Assembly: GCA_958296105.1 (NCBI GenBank)
Contig: OY282441.1
Location: 2,067,800 to 2,131,799, forward strand
Direction of reading: 5' to 3'
Length of the DNA: 64,000 nucleotides
Origin: an uncultured Dehalococcoidia bacterium
Lineage (GTDB): Bacteria > Chloroflexota > Dehalococcoidia > Lucifugimonadales > UBA1123
How positions within the stretch are numbered: position 1 is the first letter of the stretch; every line of letters starts with the position of its first letter. Below, piece by piece: positions 8,819 to 18,871 of the stretch. The notes under the pieces were generated by a model, which was not told where the DNA came from, made no database searches, and saw only the letters and a program-made list of their open reading frames with translations. Position numbers and translations under genes: made by a program.

Positions 8819-10684
8819 TCAAGCAGTGGTGACATTGATCGAAGCGTCGTCGAAGAATCCCACTTCAGGCATATCGGGGACACCTACCAGTAGCCCCCGG
8901 TCAAGAAGGCGATTTCCCGTCTCGCAGGAAGTCTCAGGTAACAGGACGCATCCGTGGCAAGCTGCGATGTTGGCGTTGTCAGTGCCCTGTCCAGAACTCT
9001 CGATGCAGACGGGGTCACTGGAGCACCACCGCGCCCGATGTATCGCCCGCTCGAAAACAGCTTTCAGGTGGTCAGGCTCACCCTGACGTACAAGTCCCCC
9101 GAGAGTTCCCTCGGAATCACCGGAAGCTGTGTATATCAGAACACCCTGCATCGGCCGGTCAGGATCTTCCATGTTGCAGTAGATGCGCTCCCTCAGCGCT
9201 GCGCTGCCGTAGCCACAGTCGAAGCTCAGCTGGCCAATCAGGGCGTGGGCGATTGTATGCAGCAGCACATATTTCTCAGTGACCATGGCCATTCCCATCC
9301 CACGTTCACTACGACGCTCGTTGTAGCGCTCGCTCAGCGACGAAATACGCTCTTTGACTTTGACGTGCGAATGCCACTTCTTGGTCCACGCTTCTAAGCT
9401 GCTGTAGTCGAACTCGATGAAGATACCCTCCCCATAAACGACCGTTGCGGGAAGCCAACCCAGATCCGCATTCTGAGACATGGGAAGCAAGTTCGGTGAA
9501 GACGGGTCTTCAATTGGAAGAAGCCTCGAGAAACCGACCAACACCCTCGTTTCGCGTAGTTTCCTCACCAAACCGATACTGCTCAGAACTCTCGCCAGCT
9601 TTGCCCCATATCCCGATGGATCTTGGAGTTCCACCATCAGGTCGGTAGTCTCACCACCTCGCCCACTCCTGAGAGCCTCGTACTCCTGCCTGCGGAACTC
9701 CTCCTCAGAACGAGGGTGGGTATCTGCGATTTCCCGGGTCCCGTCGAGCTTTCTCTGCGCAGCTTGGCGCAACTCTTCAGGATCGACGCGATGAATGGTG
9801 GCGAGTATCTCACACCTCACTGTTTGGATGTATTTCCCGTCATCCAGTTCTGCCGTGAGAGCGTTCCACGAACTCGTCTCATCGAGGATTTTGTTGATAG
9901 CACGTTCAGAGTCTTCTCCCCATAGGGGAAGGTAGATGGATGAAGCCGTCAGCGGAAAGTAAACGTTCGATGCTCCTCGCTGCACGACCCTCAGGTACTC
10001 TCCGCAATGTCCCGGCTTGCCCTCAATATCGCCAACCCATGGCATGTTCCCAGAGCAGTCGTGACCGATTCCATGGAGCGCTTCGGGGTTGAATGTACCA
10101 GTCATTGTTTCCGACTTCCCGCAGCAGCAATCTATCCGGATTCCCGATAGGCTCGCAGAAGATCGACCCGGCAATAGGCGCAGCCTGTGCTGACTGTCCC
10201 AATCAGACTCTCTGTGAACCCATCTCATGAACGGAAAGTCTTCGATGTGTCCTTTAGGACAAGCCGCGACGAATCGGCTGGGAATCATCCATGGACGTCT
10301 GTTCTCAGGCATTGAGTGGCAGTCCAGGTCCGAACGACACGGGCATCTGCGGCGAGGGCTGAAGAGGTGCAGCTCGTCCATTACTCCCCTCCTCGGGCAG
10401 TAGAGCCATCTGGGAAACCTCACAAAGGGAATGTGCTGATTCGCATGTTGGACTCCCTGCCCCTGTTCCCTGAAGTCTGGAGGAAGCCTGAAGTGGTTCA
10501 CCTTCAATCGTGCTTGGAGACGCTCCTCTTGGACGAGCCAATCATTCGGACACGGCTCATGGGCAAAAGGCCACTCATCGAGCCCGGCTGTCATCAGGGA
10601 CTCATCACCAGGGAAGTCGACGAGCGCGCCGACCCCGAATGGGCTGATCAGTTGGCCTCTCCTCATCGGTTTTTGGGCTGGCAT
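8819..10684 (-). CDS. drmB: DISARM DrmB-like protein (DUF1998)
   Basis: The ATG at 10684 begins MPAQKPMRRGQLISPFGVGA, which matches the start of DrmB proteins (SQLI-x-FGxG). This start avoids a long overlap with drmA. About 621 residues. The C-terminal DUF1998 region is clear: LLHTIAHALIGQLSFDCGYG, GVLIYTASGDSEGTLGGLV, and a Cys cluster ending AACHGCVLLPETSCE that probably binds zinc. In DISARM, DrmA and DrmB form the complex that senses and acts on incoming phage DNA. It lies 52 bases after drmA and 3 bases before the methyltransferase, so it is part of one operon. Family identification is strong; the precise biochemical step done by this protein is not settled by sequence. Confidence 0.85.
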   Translation of the reverse strand: MPAQKPMRRGQLISPFGVGALVDFPGDESLMTAGLDEWPFAHEPCPNDWLVQEERLQARLKVNHFRLPPDFREQGQGVQHANQHIPFVRFPRWLYCPRRGVMDELHLFSPRRRCPCRSDLDCHSMPENRRPWMIPSRFVAACPKGHIEDFPFMRWVHRESDWDSQHRLRLLPGRSSASLSGIRIDCCCGKSETMTGTFNPEALHGIGHDCSGNMPWVGDIEGKPGHCGEYLRVVQRGASNVYFPLTASSIYLPLWGEDSERAINKILDETSSWNALTAELDDGKYIQTVRCEILATIHRVDPEELRQAAQRKLDGTREIADTHPRSEEEFRRQEYEALRSGRGGETTDLMVELQDPSGYGAKLARVLSSIGLVRKLRETRVLVGFSRLLPIEDPSSPNLLPMSQNADLGWLPATVVYGEGIFIEFDYSSLEAWTKKWHSHVKVKERISSLSERYNERRSERGMGMAMVTEKYVLLHTIAHALIGQLSFDCGYGSAALRERIYCNMEDPDRPMQGVLIYTASGDSEGTLGGLVRQGEPDHLKAVFERAIHRARWCSSDPVCIESSGQGTDNANIAACHGCVLLPETSCETGNRLLDRGLLVGVPDMPEVGFFDDASINVTTA

Positions 10685-10736
10685 CGTACTTGCACATCTC
10701 CCATTGGTTGGGCTTGATAACAGGTTTTCAATCGAC

Positions 10737-13700
10737 CTACGTGTTGGCGTATCCGCTGACCAGAGGCCGTGCTGAACAGCTCGCGTCCACATTCCGCATC
10801 GAACTCGGCGTTGGGTATGGCGTTTCGGGCCAGTGGGGATGTTCCTGTCCACCGGCTGGATACATCATTGGCAATTCCTCAGTTGGCGGTCTGAAGTCGC
10901 CGTATTTTGATCTTGGCGCGTTCGACCACTTCCGCATGATCTCGTCCACGTGGGCCTCCGTCTTTGGCCACTCGTCGGGATCGACTGACATGACTCGTTC
11001 CCGGATTGTACGTTTGACCCGCTGTATGAGCTGAGCATCCGGAGGCTGATTGGGTCTGTCACGAAGGCTGGAACCGCCCCAGAACCGACATAGGATGACT
11101 ATGAGCGCGTGCAGCGCTCGTTCTCGAACCGGAACCGCAAATGGCGTTACACTGGTGGGCTCGACGTGCTGGTACAGGGTCTGGTGGTATGATCGGAAGT
11201 GTTCATAGTGTGACCGGTCCCTGGATCTGGAGGGATTGTAGTTCGTCACTACGATTCCGGGGCTCTCCACACGACGGCCAACCCTGCTGGACGCCTGTAT
11301 GTACTCTGAAGTTGTCTTTGGCTGCCCGATGATGGTCATTAGGCTCAGTCGAGGAATGTCGAGGCCGACCTGAATCATGTTGGTCGCAAAGCAGACATCA
11401 ATCGCCTCAGTTTTGGAAGGGCCACTGTATCGGGTGAACAGCTGCTGGAGGATTGGCGGGATGTTGTTACTCTGAACTCGACTGGTCAACTCTACATCCC
11501 TGTTGATGAACCTCCGCTGATCTGTCGCAGCTTTCCGCGTAGCCTCGAGGCGCAGGCCGAGCCTGTCCCACATGGCATTCAGATATTCTCGGATGTCTGC
11601 CCGAATAAGCGTCGCCGCGTGACCGAGTTCACGCAGGCTGTTGAAGTAACCCATCATGGTCCAGTAGGGATCGATCGAATCGGGCTTGGCGGCATTGAAT
11701 AGCTTGGGCGCCTGGAGCAGCGCTCCCATAGTCCGAATCTGCGAGGTCACATGTGAAGGCAGCGCGCTTGCGAACACGCCAACGTATCTCCGCCCTTCTT
11801 CGTCTTCGCGTTCCTTGGCAAAGAAAGAGTCCCCAGCCCTCAGAACTTGGGGAGGGAATAGAAAGGCAGATCTGCCGTAGAGCGCCTTCACTTGGCTGTC
11901 GGCCCTGGAAATGGTTGCGGTCGATGCGATCACCTTTGCGCGAACTCTTGATTCAGCCTGCTCGTTCGTACACAGTGCGTCAATCGCTGTTTCGTAGTGA
12001 CCAACCATAGAACCGAGGGGGCCAGAGATAAGGTGCAGCTCGTCTTGGACGATCAATTCCGGAGGAGGATACGCTGTGTCTATCCCAAAGATCCTTCTGG
12101 CTTCCGGTCGAAAGGCGAGCATGGCGAATTTGTCCACAGTGCCTATCAACAGGGTGGGAGGTGATGCGTAGATGTGATCATCTATGACAGCTACCGGCAA
12201 CCCCGCACCGGAGCTGAAATCGCAGTCTCGATCCTCGCAGATGTGTCTGACCCTTTGGGGACTGGCCAGAATGCGGTATCCCTTGACTCCCGTTCTCCGC
12301 CCCACCTTCTGCGGCCCCATTGCCGCGCCGCACCATGGGCAGCTGAGCAGGATGAATTTGTTGGTTCCCTCATTCCGTTGGAGCTGCCGTAGTGTGATGA
12401 TTGCATTCTGTTCGTTATTGGGCGTGACCTCCCCGCCCACCCACAATCCAATTGAGAATGGCTCTGAACCCAGTCTGGCATTCTCGCGGCGTCGGATAAC
12501 CTCACACGCGCAGATCAGAGACGCCGCGCGCTGAAACTGCTGTGTGGTCAGCAGCCTGAGTGTGTAGCGCATGAGAATGCTTGTTCCCGCATGGTCGGGA
12601 TTGCGCAGCCGTCGGAGAAACATGGTGAAGGCCGACAGCCCTAGATACGCCTCAGTCTTGCCTCCGCCGGTGGGAAACCATATCACATCCACGATCTCGC
12701 GTTCTTCGCAGTGAGGATCGGATAGCGCCCTGAGATTCATCAGGATGAATGCAAGTTGGAAGGGATACCATTTGCTTGTGGAATCATCATACGAGGGTCT
12801 CTGAAAGCTGGTATTCAACTCCAGCCGCCCCGATCTGTTCACCCAAGCGCGGGAGTTCTGCGATGCAATCTCATAGTGGATCTGCTGCATCAGCATGGCT
12901 TCGTTCATCAATCTGAAGGCCAGAGCCACTTCGGAGTTCTGCCCGATGAGTCCAATACCATCTCGCACGCGCCTGAGACACTTGCGGCAGTTGCCCAGAT
13001 GCCGATGCGCAGTCTTCGCTAGTTTCGGGGTCAGGTCCGACCGACCCGCAACCTCGCGCTCCTGTTCGTCGATCCATGCCTCATACGCATCTGCCAGCCT
13101 GCTGCATAGGCTCAGCACATCCTCGATACCGCCATGGGCAAGCATATTCATGCTCAGGTCGAGTCCCTCAAGCTCGGTGGGCAGTACAGGCTTGACTTCG
13201 TATGTTGGAAGCACTTCGGTCCGAACCAAGGCTGTACGTCCATCGGTTGGCTCATCCCACTCAGCAGCGCAGCCATGCCCGACTGCAAATGTCTGCCTGT
13301 GGAGGTGAAGAAGCTGAAGAGACAACTCCTCCTCGTCACCCGTGTTAGTGGGACGCTCTGGATAGCTGAGAAAGCATTCCCGTTCATCAGCATCAGAGAC
13401 GCCAAACCCGCACTGGAAGAAGCAGTCCGTATTGCGGGGCGCTCGGTTCTCAGACTGCAAACGGTTGACGAGAGTGAATGTTATGAGCCTGGCTCTGTCC
13501 GACCGATCAGATGGGCGACTGATTACATGAAGGGCGAGAGCGGTTTTGCCATCCACTTCTTCTACGACGGGCTTCTCCAATGACCTGTTCCTGTTCCCGA
13601 GCAGTTCCGATGCCTGGAACTCAATGGTTCGGTTGACCGGCTGTCGGAGCCAGGGTTTACGACCTGATCGGATATCGTCTGACTGCTGGGCATCTTCCTG

Positions 13701-14204
13701 CCTGTACATCGCGGCAGACACATCGACCCGCAGCTGGTCGGGGACTTCCACCAATATAGAGAGTCCCATCGCACTTGGCAGGTACTGGTTTGCAAGGTTG
13801 ACTTCCAGGTCCGTTTCAGGTGTGCTGTCGCTCCCTCCATATGAATCCGTGTCATTCGAGTTTTCCAGTATCCCTGCGGATTCAGGAGATTCGGCCTCGG
13901 CGTTGCCTCCCTCATCGGCGGCGGTCTCATCTTGGCTGGGAACCTGAGACCTCACCGGGAACAGAACGCCAGCGCCATACCGCTGCCTGGGCGGGTCCTG
14001 TGGTCGGAGTATCTCCTCTTCGTCGGGCTGCACATTGAGAGGAAGAGGCGATGGTCCCACGAGTTCCTTGCGCAGAAAATCCAAGATGAAATCACGTGCT
14101 GCAAGAGTTTCGTTCAATTCCGAAGCTCCTTTTAGGGCTAAGGCACGTCTCTCCGCTGAGCTCGACACAGCGTCGTCAATGCGCGTAGGTATCATCTTCG
14201 CCAT
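10737..14204 (-). CDS. drmA: DISARM DrmA-like helicase
   Basis: An 1155-residue SF2 helicase of the type that accompanies DUF1998 proteins. Walker A is FPTGGGKTEAYLGL (near residue 510), Walker B is VQDELHLI, motif III is ASTATI, and motif VI is QASSRVGRR. The N-terminal half (about 1-480) lacks recognisable catalytic motifs and contains an acidic, Ser/Asp-rich stretch near residues 95-130. A CPWC and a later cysteine pair around residue 650 may form a zinc site inserted between the helicase motifs. It starts 13 bases after the drmE-like stop and is followed by drmB, giving the DISARM core order drmA-drmB. The predicted role is DNA translocation or loading on invading DNA. Confidence 0.87.
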   Translation of the reverse strand: MAKMIPTRIDDAVSSSAERRALALKGASELNETLAARDFILDFLRKELVGPSPLPLNVQPDEEEILRPQDPPRQRYGAGVLFPVRSQVPSQDETAADEGGNAEAESPESAGILENSNDTDSYGGSDSTPETDLEVNLANQYLPSAMGLSILVEVPDQLRVDVSAAMYRQEDAQQSDDIRSGRKPWLRQPVNRTIEFQASELLGNRNRSLEKPVVEEVDGKTALALHVISRPSDRSDRARLITFTLVNRLQSENRAPRNTDCFFQCGFGVSDADERECFLSYPERPTNTGDEEELSLQLLHLHRQTFAVGHGCAAEWDEPTDGRTALVRTEVLPTYEVKPVLPTELEGLDLSMNMLAHGGIEDVLSLCSRLADAYEAWIDEQEREVAGRSDLTPKLAKTAHRHLGNCRKCLRRVRDGIGLIGQNSEVALAFRLMNEAMLMQQIHYEIASQNSRAWVNRSGRLELNTSFQRPSYDDSTSKWYPFQLAFILMNLRALSDPHCEEREIVDVIWFPTGGGKTEAYLGLSAFTMFLRRLRNPDHAGTSILMRYTLRLLTTQQFQRAASLICACEVIRRRENARLGSEPFSIGLWVGGEVTPNNEQNAIITLRQLQRNEGTNKFILLSCPWCGAAMGPQKVGRRTGVKGYRILASPQRVRHICEDRDCDFSSGAGLPVAVIDDHIYASPPTLLIGTVDKFAMLAFRPEARRIFGIDTAYPPPELIVQDELHLISGPLGSMVGHYETAIDALCTNEQAESRVRAKVIASTATISRADSQVKALYGRSAFLFPPQVLRAGDSFFAKEREDEEGRRYVGVFASALPSHVTSQIRTMGALLQAPKLFNAAKPDSIDPYWTMMGYFNSLRELGHAATLIRADIREYLNAMWDRLGLRLEATRKAATDQRRFINRDVELTSRVQSNNIPPILQQLFTRYSGPSKTEAIDVCFATNMIQVGLDIPRLSLMTIIGQPKTTSEYIQASSRVGRRVESPGIVVTNYNPSRSRDRSHYEHFRSYHQTLYQHVEPTSVTPFAVPVRERALHALIVILCRFWGGSSLRDRPNQPPDAQLIQRVKRTIRERVMSVDPDEWPKTEAHVDEIMRKWSNAPRSKYGDFRPPTEELPMMYPAGGQEHPHWPETPYPTPSSMRNVDASCSARPLVSGYANT

Positions 14205-14217
14205 AATTCATCACCCA

Positions 14218-16788
14218 TCAGAATACGGAGTCATCGCTCCCCAGCAGCCGATTGGTCTGGTCTGCTGGGTACTCTTGCTGATGTGTGTCCACGGACTCGA
14301 CTTGGACGATCCACGCCTGCCCGTATCCGAGGTCGAGCAGTATGGGCTGATCATCCAGTTGACCCAAGCGGCCACGTACCTCACCAAGGATAAGCTGGGT
14401 CAGACGACTCCCCGCCACTATGTGAGCCCCACGAATCCTGGAGATGGCTTCCCTGACAGTGTCCAATCCTGCAAGGAGTTCTGCGTCATTTGCAGCTCTG
14501 GCAATGGCTTCGATGTCACTGTCGTAGCCAGGTCCGATGCGGTCGGGGTTCCCCATCCAGCCTGCAATCGTTGGGAGTGTTCGGCACAGCCCATGCTTTT
14601 CCAAACGTCTTTGGACCGTAGCAGGAGCGCCGCCAAGACGACGGAGCGACGATTTCCACAGTTCAGCAATCGACCGTATTCTTCCGTATTCCTCAGTTCC
14701 GAGCTCGTCTTCCGCCAGCAAGCGAATGAATTCCTTGTCTCCGCCTGCTCTGAACAGTACGAAGTCGTCGTGCGATAGGTCGGAGGCTGCCACAGTTCGC
14801 AGTCGCCCGCTGGCTCCGGGTCTGCTGTCTATGAGTTCGTTCAGCACGTGCAGCTGAGACCACTCTGTGAGAAGAGCGTAGCGCCCTCCATAGAATTCAA
14901 CCAGCCGCGCCCGCCGGGTATCGTCTCCTATGCCTGCTGGAGATGGGCGCTTCGAGCGTCGCCGAGAGACCCTGTCCTCGAATTTGAGCATGGGCGGATC
15001 AGACGATGCTCCATCTGATGGCATATGTGGCTGCTGCATCTTCATCGCAGGGAGCAGACTGGATTCAACTCCAAGAATCGCGGCTCGTTCCTCCACCTCC
15101 ATTCGGTTGGACTCCGCATTAGAGCGTTCCCGGGTTTGGTGACTCAACAACCATCTGCGCTCGAAGGGATAAGCCAGAACCCGGATATCCTGCGTAACTG
15201 CTAAGTTCTTCAGGCGGGTGAATCGGCTGCCGTTGGGCCAAGCAGGTACGATAATGCCATCATACTCATCCTCTGGTGGGATCGACCGCACAGGAATGAC
15301 AGGCATGTCGGCTCCAAGATTACTCAGCCCATCCCGAAGCCACTCAGAAGTTCGAGGCGACCTTGCAGCCACAGCCCACCGTCCATCGGATTCAGTGAGC
15401 AGGGTCAGTAGGGCTTCGGACTTTTCCCCGTAGCTGCCCCCACTGGCCAGAGCGCTCTCTAACTGGTCGATTGTGTTCTGAAGTTGAGTGACGATATCGG
15501 GATCCAACCACCTTTGGTTCCGATCCAAGCTATCTTGAGCCTCTCGCAGGTTGAGTCTGGTCTCTTCTCCAACTCCAAGGCAACATTCGCTGATCTCCAA
15601 CAGGATGCCGTAGAGTCGTGCCAATATGTCATCGACCTCGGATCGTTCCTCGGTTCCGTTGATCGCGTTTGCCACTCCTTCCAAGGTTGACGCCACTGCC
15701 TCGAGTTCATGACTGTTGCAGTCAACGGCAGTTACTCTGCACTGTCCTCTCACGACTGACGCCCTAATCGTTCGTCCAACGAGGCTAGACCGAGAACGCT
15801 CGCTGGGTAGATCCTCTCCCATCAGAATCTCGCCTGCCGACATGTACCAGATCGGGCAATCTCGATCTCGCAGGAAACCGATCTCCTCGGTTTCGTCAGG
15901 TGACGCCAGTATCACGACTCTCTGACGCTCCGCAATATCGTCGAACGCCTGAAGGTCTCTGGCTATGCCGCGAGCCCCGTCAACGAGGACAATCTTGGAC
16001 TCCTCACGTGCAGATGCAGCTGTATTCGCCAGATCTTGAGGCACCCTCGTGACAGCTATCAGCGGCTCTCCAATCACCTGGTACGCATCACCCGCCATCA
16101 TCTCGCCCCCATGTCCGAGGGTTCCCCAGGACAGAAAGGCTGAGAGTGGGTCGAAGTGACTTGAATGAGCTGGCGCTAGGGAGACAGCGCCCGCGATCTT
16201 TGCGAAGCGCGCTTGTGCCATATACAGCAGTACGACATTCCGAATCATACTGATGTTCCCATATGTCGTGATGTCGAGTAGATCATCGAGACTGCTGCGG
16301 TCGAAGACACCCAGCTTGGAAGCGAGCGTTCCCTTTGGTCGTTTGCGGGTCGTGGGTTCGAGCCTCAGCACCTCGGACGTTAGAAAACTACGCCGATCCG
16401 TTTTGTCCAGTACCTTCAGCCTGAACTGACCGGGATGTTCGTCCCAGATGCCTTCATATTCGTAAACGAAGTCGCTCGGCTTTACCCTGACACGCTGTCC
16501 TTTGTCCAGCGCTGTCCGTGCGTAGCTCTCTGCAAGCTGAGGGAAATCTTCTTGGAGTCGTGCGAGCGCCAGAAGTACGGCTGCGACTGCGGTCGTACCC
16601 TGGGTCTTGTCCAGAACGAAGCAACACGCCCCCGGTTCACCATTCATGGCAGCGGCGAGCAGGAGGGCGAAGAACCATGGAATTCGCTCTTCTGGCGAAT
16701 CTTCACCGAACCGTCCGGCGACACGATCGAATATCGGAAACCGGCTGCGCAGCTCGTGGATCAGGTCCTGGCTGCTATTCCTGCTCAT
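14218..16788 (-). CDS. DrmE-like large protein of class 2 DISARM
   Basis: An 856-residue protein immediately upstream of drmA and nearly touching it. Length, position and the N-terminal layout (a CCFVLDKTQGTTAVAAVLLA segment, then a KPSDFVYEYEGIW segment) resemble DrmE, the class 2 DISARM component of unknown biochemical function. I see no Walker A, no HKD phospholipase motif and no PD-(D/E)XK motif, so it is not DrmC. The central region has acidic, leucine-rich stretches (about 370-460) that may be helical. The identification rests mainly on context and overall pattern, hence moderate confidence. The alternative is an unrelated accessory protein replacing DrmE. Confidence 0.6.
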   Translation of the reverse strand: MSRNSSQDLIHELRSRFPIFDRVAGRFGEDSPEERIPWFFALLLAAAMNGEPGACCFVLDKTQGTTAVAAVLLALARLQEDFPQLAESYARTALDKGQRVRVKPSDFVYEYEGIWDEHPGQFRLKVLDKTDRRSFLTSEVLRLEPTTRKRPKGTLASKLGVFDRSSLDDLLDITTYGNISMIRNVVLLYMAQARFAKIAGAVSLAPAHSSHFDPLSAFLSWGTLGHGGEMMAGDAYQVIGEPLIAVTRVPQDLANTAASAREESKIVLVDGARGIARDLQAFDDIAERQRVVILASPDETEEIGFLRDRDCPIWYMSAGEILMGEDLPSERSRSSLVGRTIRASVVRGQCRVTAVDCNSHELEAVASTLEGVANAINGTEERSEVDDILARLYGILLEISECCLGVGEETRLNLREAQDSLDRNQRWLDPDIVTQLQNTIDQLESALASGGSYGEKSEALLTLLTESDGRWAVAARSPRTSEWLRDGLSNLGADMPVIPVRSIPPEDEYDGIIVPAWPNGSRFTRLKNLAVTQDIRVLAYPFERRWLLSHQTRERSNAESNRMEVEERAAILGVESSLLPAMKMQQPHMPSDGASSDPPMLKFEDRVSRRRSKRPSPAGIGDDTRRARLVEFYGGRYALLTEWSQLHVLNELIDSRPGASGRLRTVAASDLSHDDFVLFRAGGDKEFIRLLAEDELGTEEYGRIRSIAELWKSSLRRLGGAPATVQRRLEKHGLCRTLPTIAGWMGNPDRIGPGYDSDIEAIARAANDAELLAGLDTVREAISRIRGAHIVAGSRLTQLILGEVRGRLGQLDDQPILLDLGYGQAWIVQVESVDTHQQEYPADQTNRLLGSDDSVF

Positions 16789-16819
16789 GTCTCATCTTGC
16801 CCAGGTCCGTACTGACCGC

Positions 16820-16972
16820 TCACCGTGGGCATTGGCGAACTCCTCTGCCGCCAGACAGCTCAGAGAGCATGGCTGGCCGGATGCACAGAATCTCGGCAGT
16901 CTTCGCCACACTCAAGCCCGGCTCCTCGGCGATCTACACTCGGATGAAGTCGCTAGGATGAGAGAATATCAT
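16820..16972 (-). pseudogene. HigA-type XRE antitoxin remnant
   Basis: In the 373-base gap between the TPR gene and the drmE-like gene, the minus strand reads MIFSHPSDFIRV, stop, then IAEEPGLSVAKTAEIL and an RPAMLSELSGG segment before a second stop. HPxxFIR, GLSVAKTAE and LSxLxxG match the first half of HigA antitoxins. The in-frame TAG is at 16934-16936, and the second half is missing. It is therefore a short dead fragment. No intact HigB toxin is recognisable upstream of it. Confidence 0.65.
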
Positions 16973-17161
16973 GGTCACCTCAATTACACCAGTAGTAGCC
17001 ATCAGTTGCGCACGCTTCGAGGTATAGGCGCACCCTCTTCGATACTCGATTGGTACGTGAGAGTCTCCACCAGAGGATTGGCCGGATAACATGTGAACGA
17101 CCCGATGCCGCGGATGATTCCGTTCGCAATAGCCAGTTGTGTGGCAGGCCATCAGGTCTGT

Positions 17162-18871
17162 TCAGCGCCTCTGACGCGCCCGCCGCTTTCTCTTGGGGGA
17201 AGGGTATTTGCCTTCCCGCCAAGCGATGAATGCGCCTGGTTCTCCAAGCCGCCGGGCAGTTTTGGCATAACGGACTCCCTTCTGTTTATCAGTCAGCATA
17301 AAGGCGCAGTGCGCGGCGTGGAGATGAGCTGTTGCATAGTCCGGCCTGGCTTTAATCACCATCTCGAACTGTTCTAGGGCTTCGTCCAAAGCGGACAGCT
17401 CCATCAGGGCGTATCCGGTGGCAAATTGCAGATGTGGGGTTGGGCTGGGCAGGCGCTCGGCAGCCTGGGCGAGGTCTCGAATGGCTTCGTCAAATGCTCC
17501 AATGTTGGCCAGCATAATTCCTGGCTCGACAGCGGGAGTGTCCCAAGTGGGAAGGAGAGCGGAGGCTATGTGACATTCGATGATACCTTCGTCCACGAGG
17601 TCCCTGCGCCCCATGTGCTTGCCCACCATGCCAAGGAACGAACCCAATTCGTTGTGCGCCCTCGCGCTGTTCGGGAAGTCACGAACGATGGCGCGGCGTT
17701 GTGCAATACCATCATCGAGAATTCTAAAGAAGGCCGCCGGCCCCCCGCTCAGTACGGACAGGTAATTGATGTTGTCGATAGTTGACATAAGCCGGGAGAA
17801 GACCTCAGCGTCATCTGAATCAGATGAATCGACCGGAATGTCCTGTGCCAAGCCTGCGGATGATTTGGGCGATAGCGTCTGGCCACCCGCCCACTGGAAC
17901 GGAACACTCCAATCAACCGTCGCTGCGAGAATGTCCCTCTTCCATCCTGGGTCCTTTTCCAAGATGGCAAGGTTTCGCAGGAGATTATGACTCAGGAGAT
18001 AGGCTGTTCCCAGTCGCAGGGCGTCTATCTCCGCCCCGGCCGCCTCTTCGAGTGGCGGGCGGTCCATGCTGTTGACGTCTTCTGTCATCAGCCAGATGAA
18101 TCGAACGAGCGCCGCGCTCAGATCCATGACCTGCTCTCTGCCGATAAGATGAGCCACGAGGTCGGCGACGTGCGCGAAGGCAAACTGTCGACGAATGTTC
18201 TGCTCCAGCTGTTCCGGTCTCGATCCCGCAGTCCGTCCCGCAAGAACTTTGGCTATGACGGAGATGTTCTCGGGTGTGGGGCGATTGTTCCCATCTAGCC
18301 AATTGTCCACCGAGGTGGCGGAAACTCCCAAACGAGCGGCCAGTTGGTCGCGGGTAAGATTGGCCCCCCGCGTCAAAGCGCGGAGAAGTTTGCCCCCGCC
18401 GTTTTCCTGCGACCACAATGGCGTTTCAGGCTCACTTGGCTTTAGCCCAGCGAGCCGCATGAGAGCGAATGCCCTAACTGCCAGATCGACGACCACGATG
18501 CGAAGAAATCCCTCCACGGCCTTGCCTGAGTCGGTCGTTCTGCCGGAGCGACTCTGCATCGTGGAGACCAGTTGGTCCCATCGCTGGGCTGCGCGAGCGA
18601 CTGTCGCTGCGACTATGATGGGCATGGACACGTCCCGCTGTCGGAACAGGGGCGGCACAGGCACGATTCCCCTATCGACCAGAACCTCGCCAATCGCCAG
18701 GAGTATTTTAGTATGGCTGTGTTGGTTGACGGGCTGGCCTGCGAAGAAACGTCTGGCCGTTCTGTCATCCAGCACGTCATGATGGATGGCGAGCGCATCC
18801 ACGACGGCTCCGATGATCTGTCCACTGTAAACGGACAGCATGGGGACGGGCTTTACTTTGGAATCACTCAT
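17162..18871 (-). CDS. XRE-family HTH protein with C-terminal TPR repeats, coupled to viperin
   Basis: A 569-residue protein. A helix-turn-helix of the XRE/Cro type is visible near residues 172-205 (LTRDQLAARLGVSATSVDNW), so DNA binding is likely. The C-terminal third (about 395-545) contains tetratricopeptide-like repeats, including ALMELSALDEALEQFEMVIK, and the protein ends in a very basic tail (KRKRRARQRR). The first 160 residues are not recognised. Its start overlaps the last 8 bases of the viperin gene, so the two are translationally coupled. I infer either a regulator or sensor of the viperin/DISARM operon, or an effector. No enzymatic motif is visible. Confidence 0.8.
   Translation of the reverse strand: MSDSKVKPVPMLSVYSGQIIGAVVDALAIHHDVLDDRTARRFFAGQPVNQHSHTKILLAIGEVLVDRGIVPVPPLFRQRDVSMPIIVAATVARAAQRWDQLVSTMQSRSGRTTDSGKAVEGFLRIVVVDLAVRAFALMRLAGLKPSEPETPLWSQENGGGKLLRALTRGANLTRDQLAARLGVSATSVDNWLDGNNRPTPENISVIAKVLAGRTAGSRPEQLEQNIRRQFAFAHVADLVAHLIGREQVMDLSAALVRFIWLMTEDVNSMDRPPLEEAAGAEIDALRLGTAYLLSHNLLRNLAILEKDPGWKRDILAATVDWSVPFQWAGGQTLSPKSSAGLAQDIPVDSSDSDDAEVFSRLMSTIDNINYLSVLSGGPAAFFRILDDGIAQRRAIVRDFPNSARAHNELGSFLGMVGKHMGRRDLVDEGIIECHIASALLPTWDTPAVEPGIMLANIGAFDEAIRDLAQAAERLPSPTPHLQFATGYALMELSALDEALEQFEMVIKARPDYATAHLHAAHCAFMLTDKQKGVRYAKTARRLGEPGAFIAWREGKYPSPKRKRRARQRR

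Noticed and set aside
14218-16788. Reading the large protein as DrmC (phospholipase D type)
   Set aside because: No HxKxxxxD motif is present, and its length (856) and position before drmA fit DrmE better.
17093-17222. HigB toxin upstream of the HigA remnant
   Set aside because: The three minus-strand frames contain no convincing HigB motif; a single NW dipeptide is not enough.
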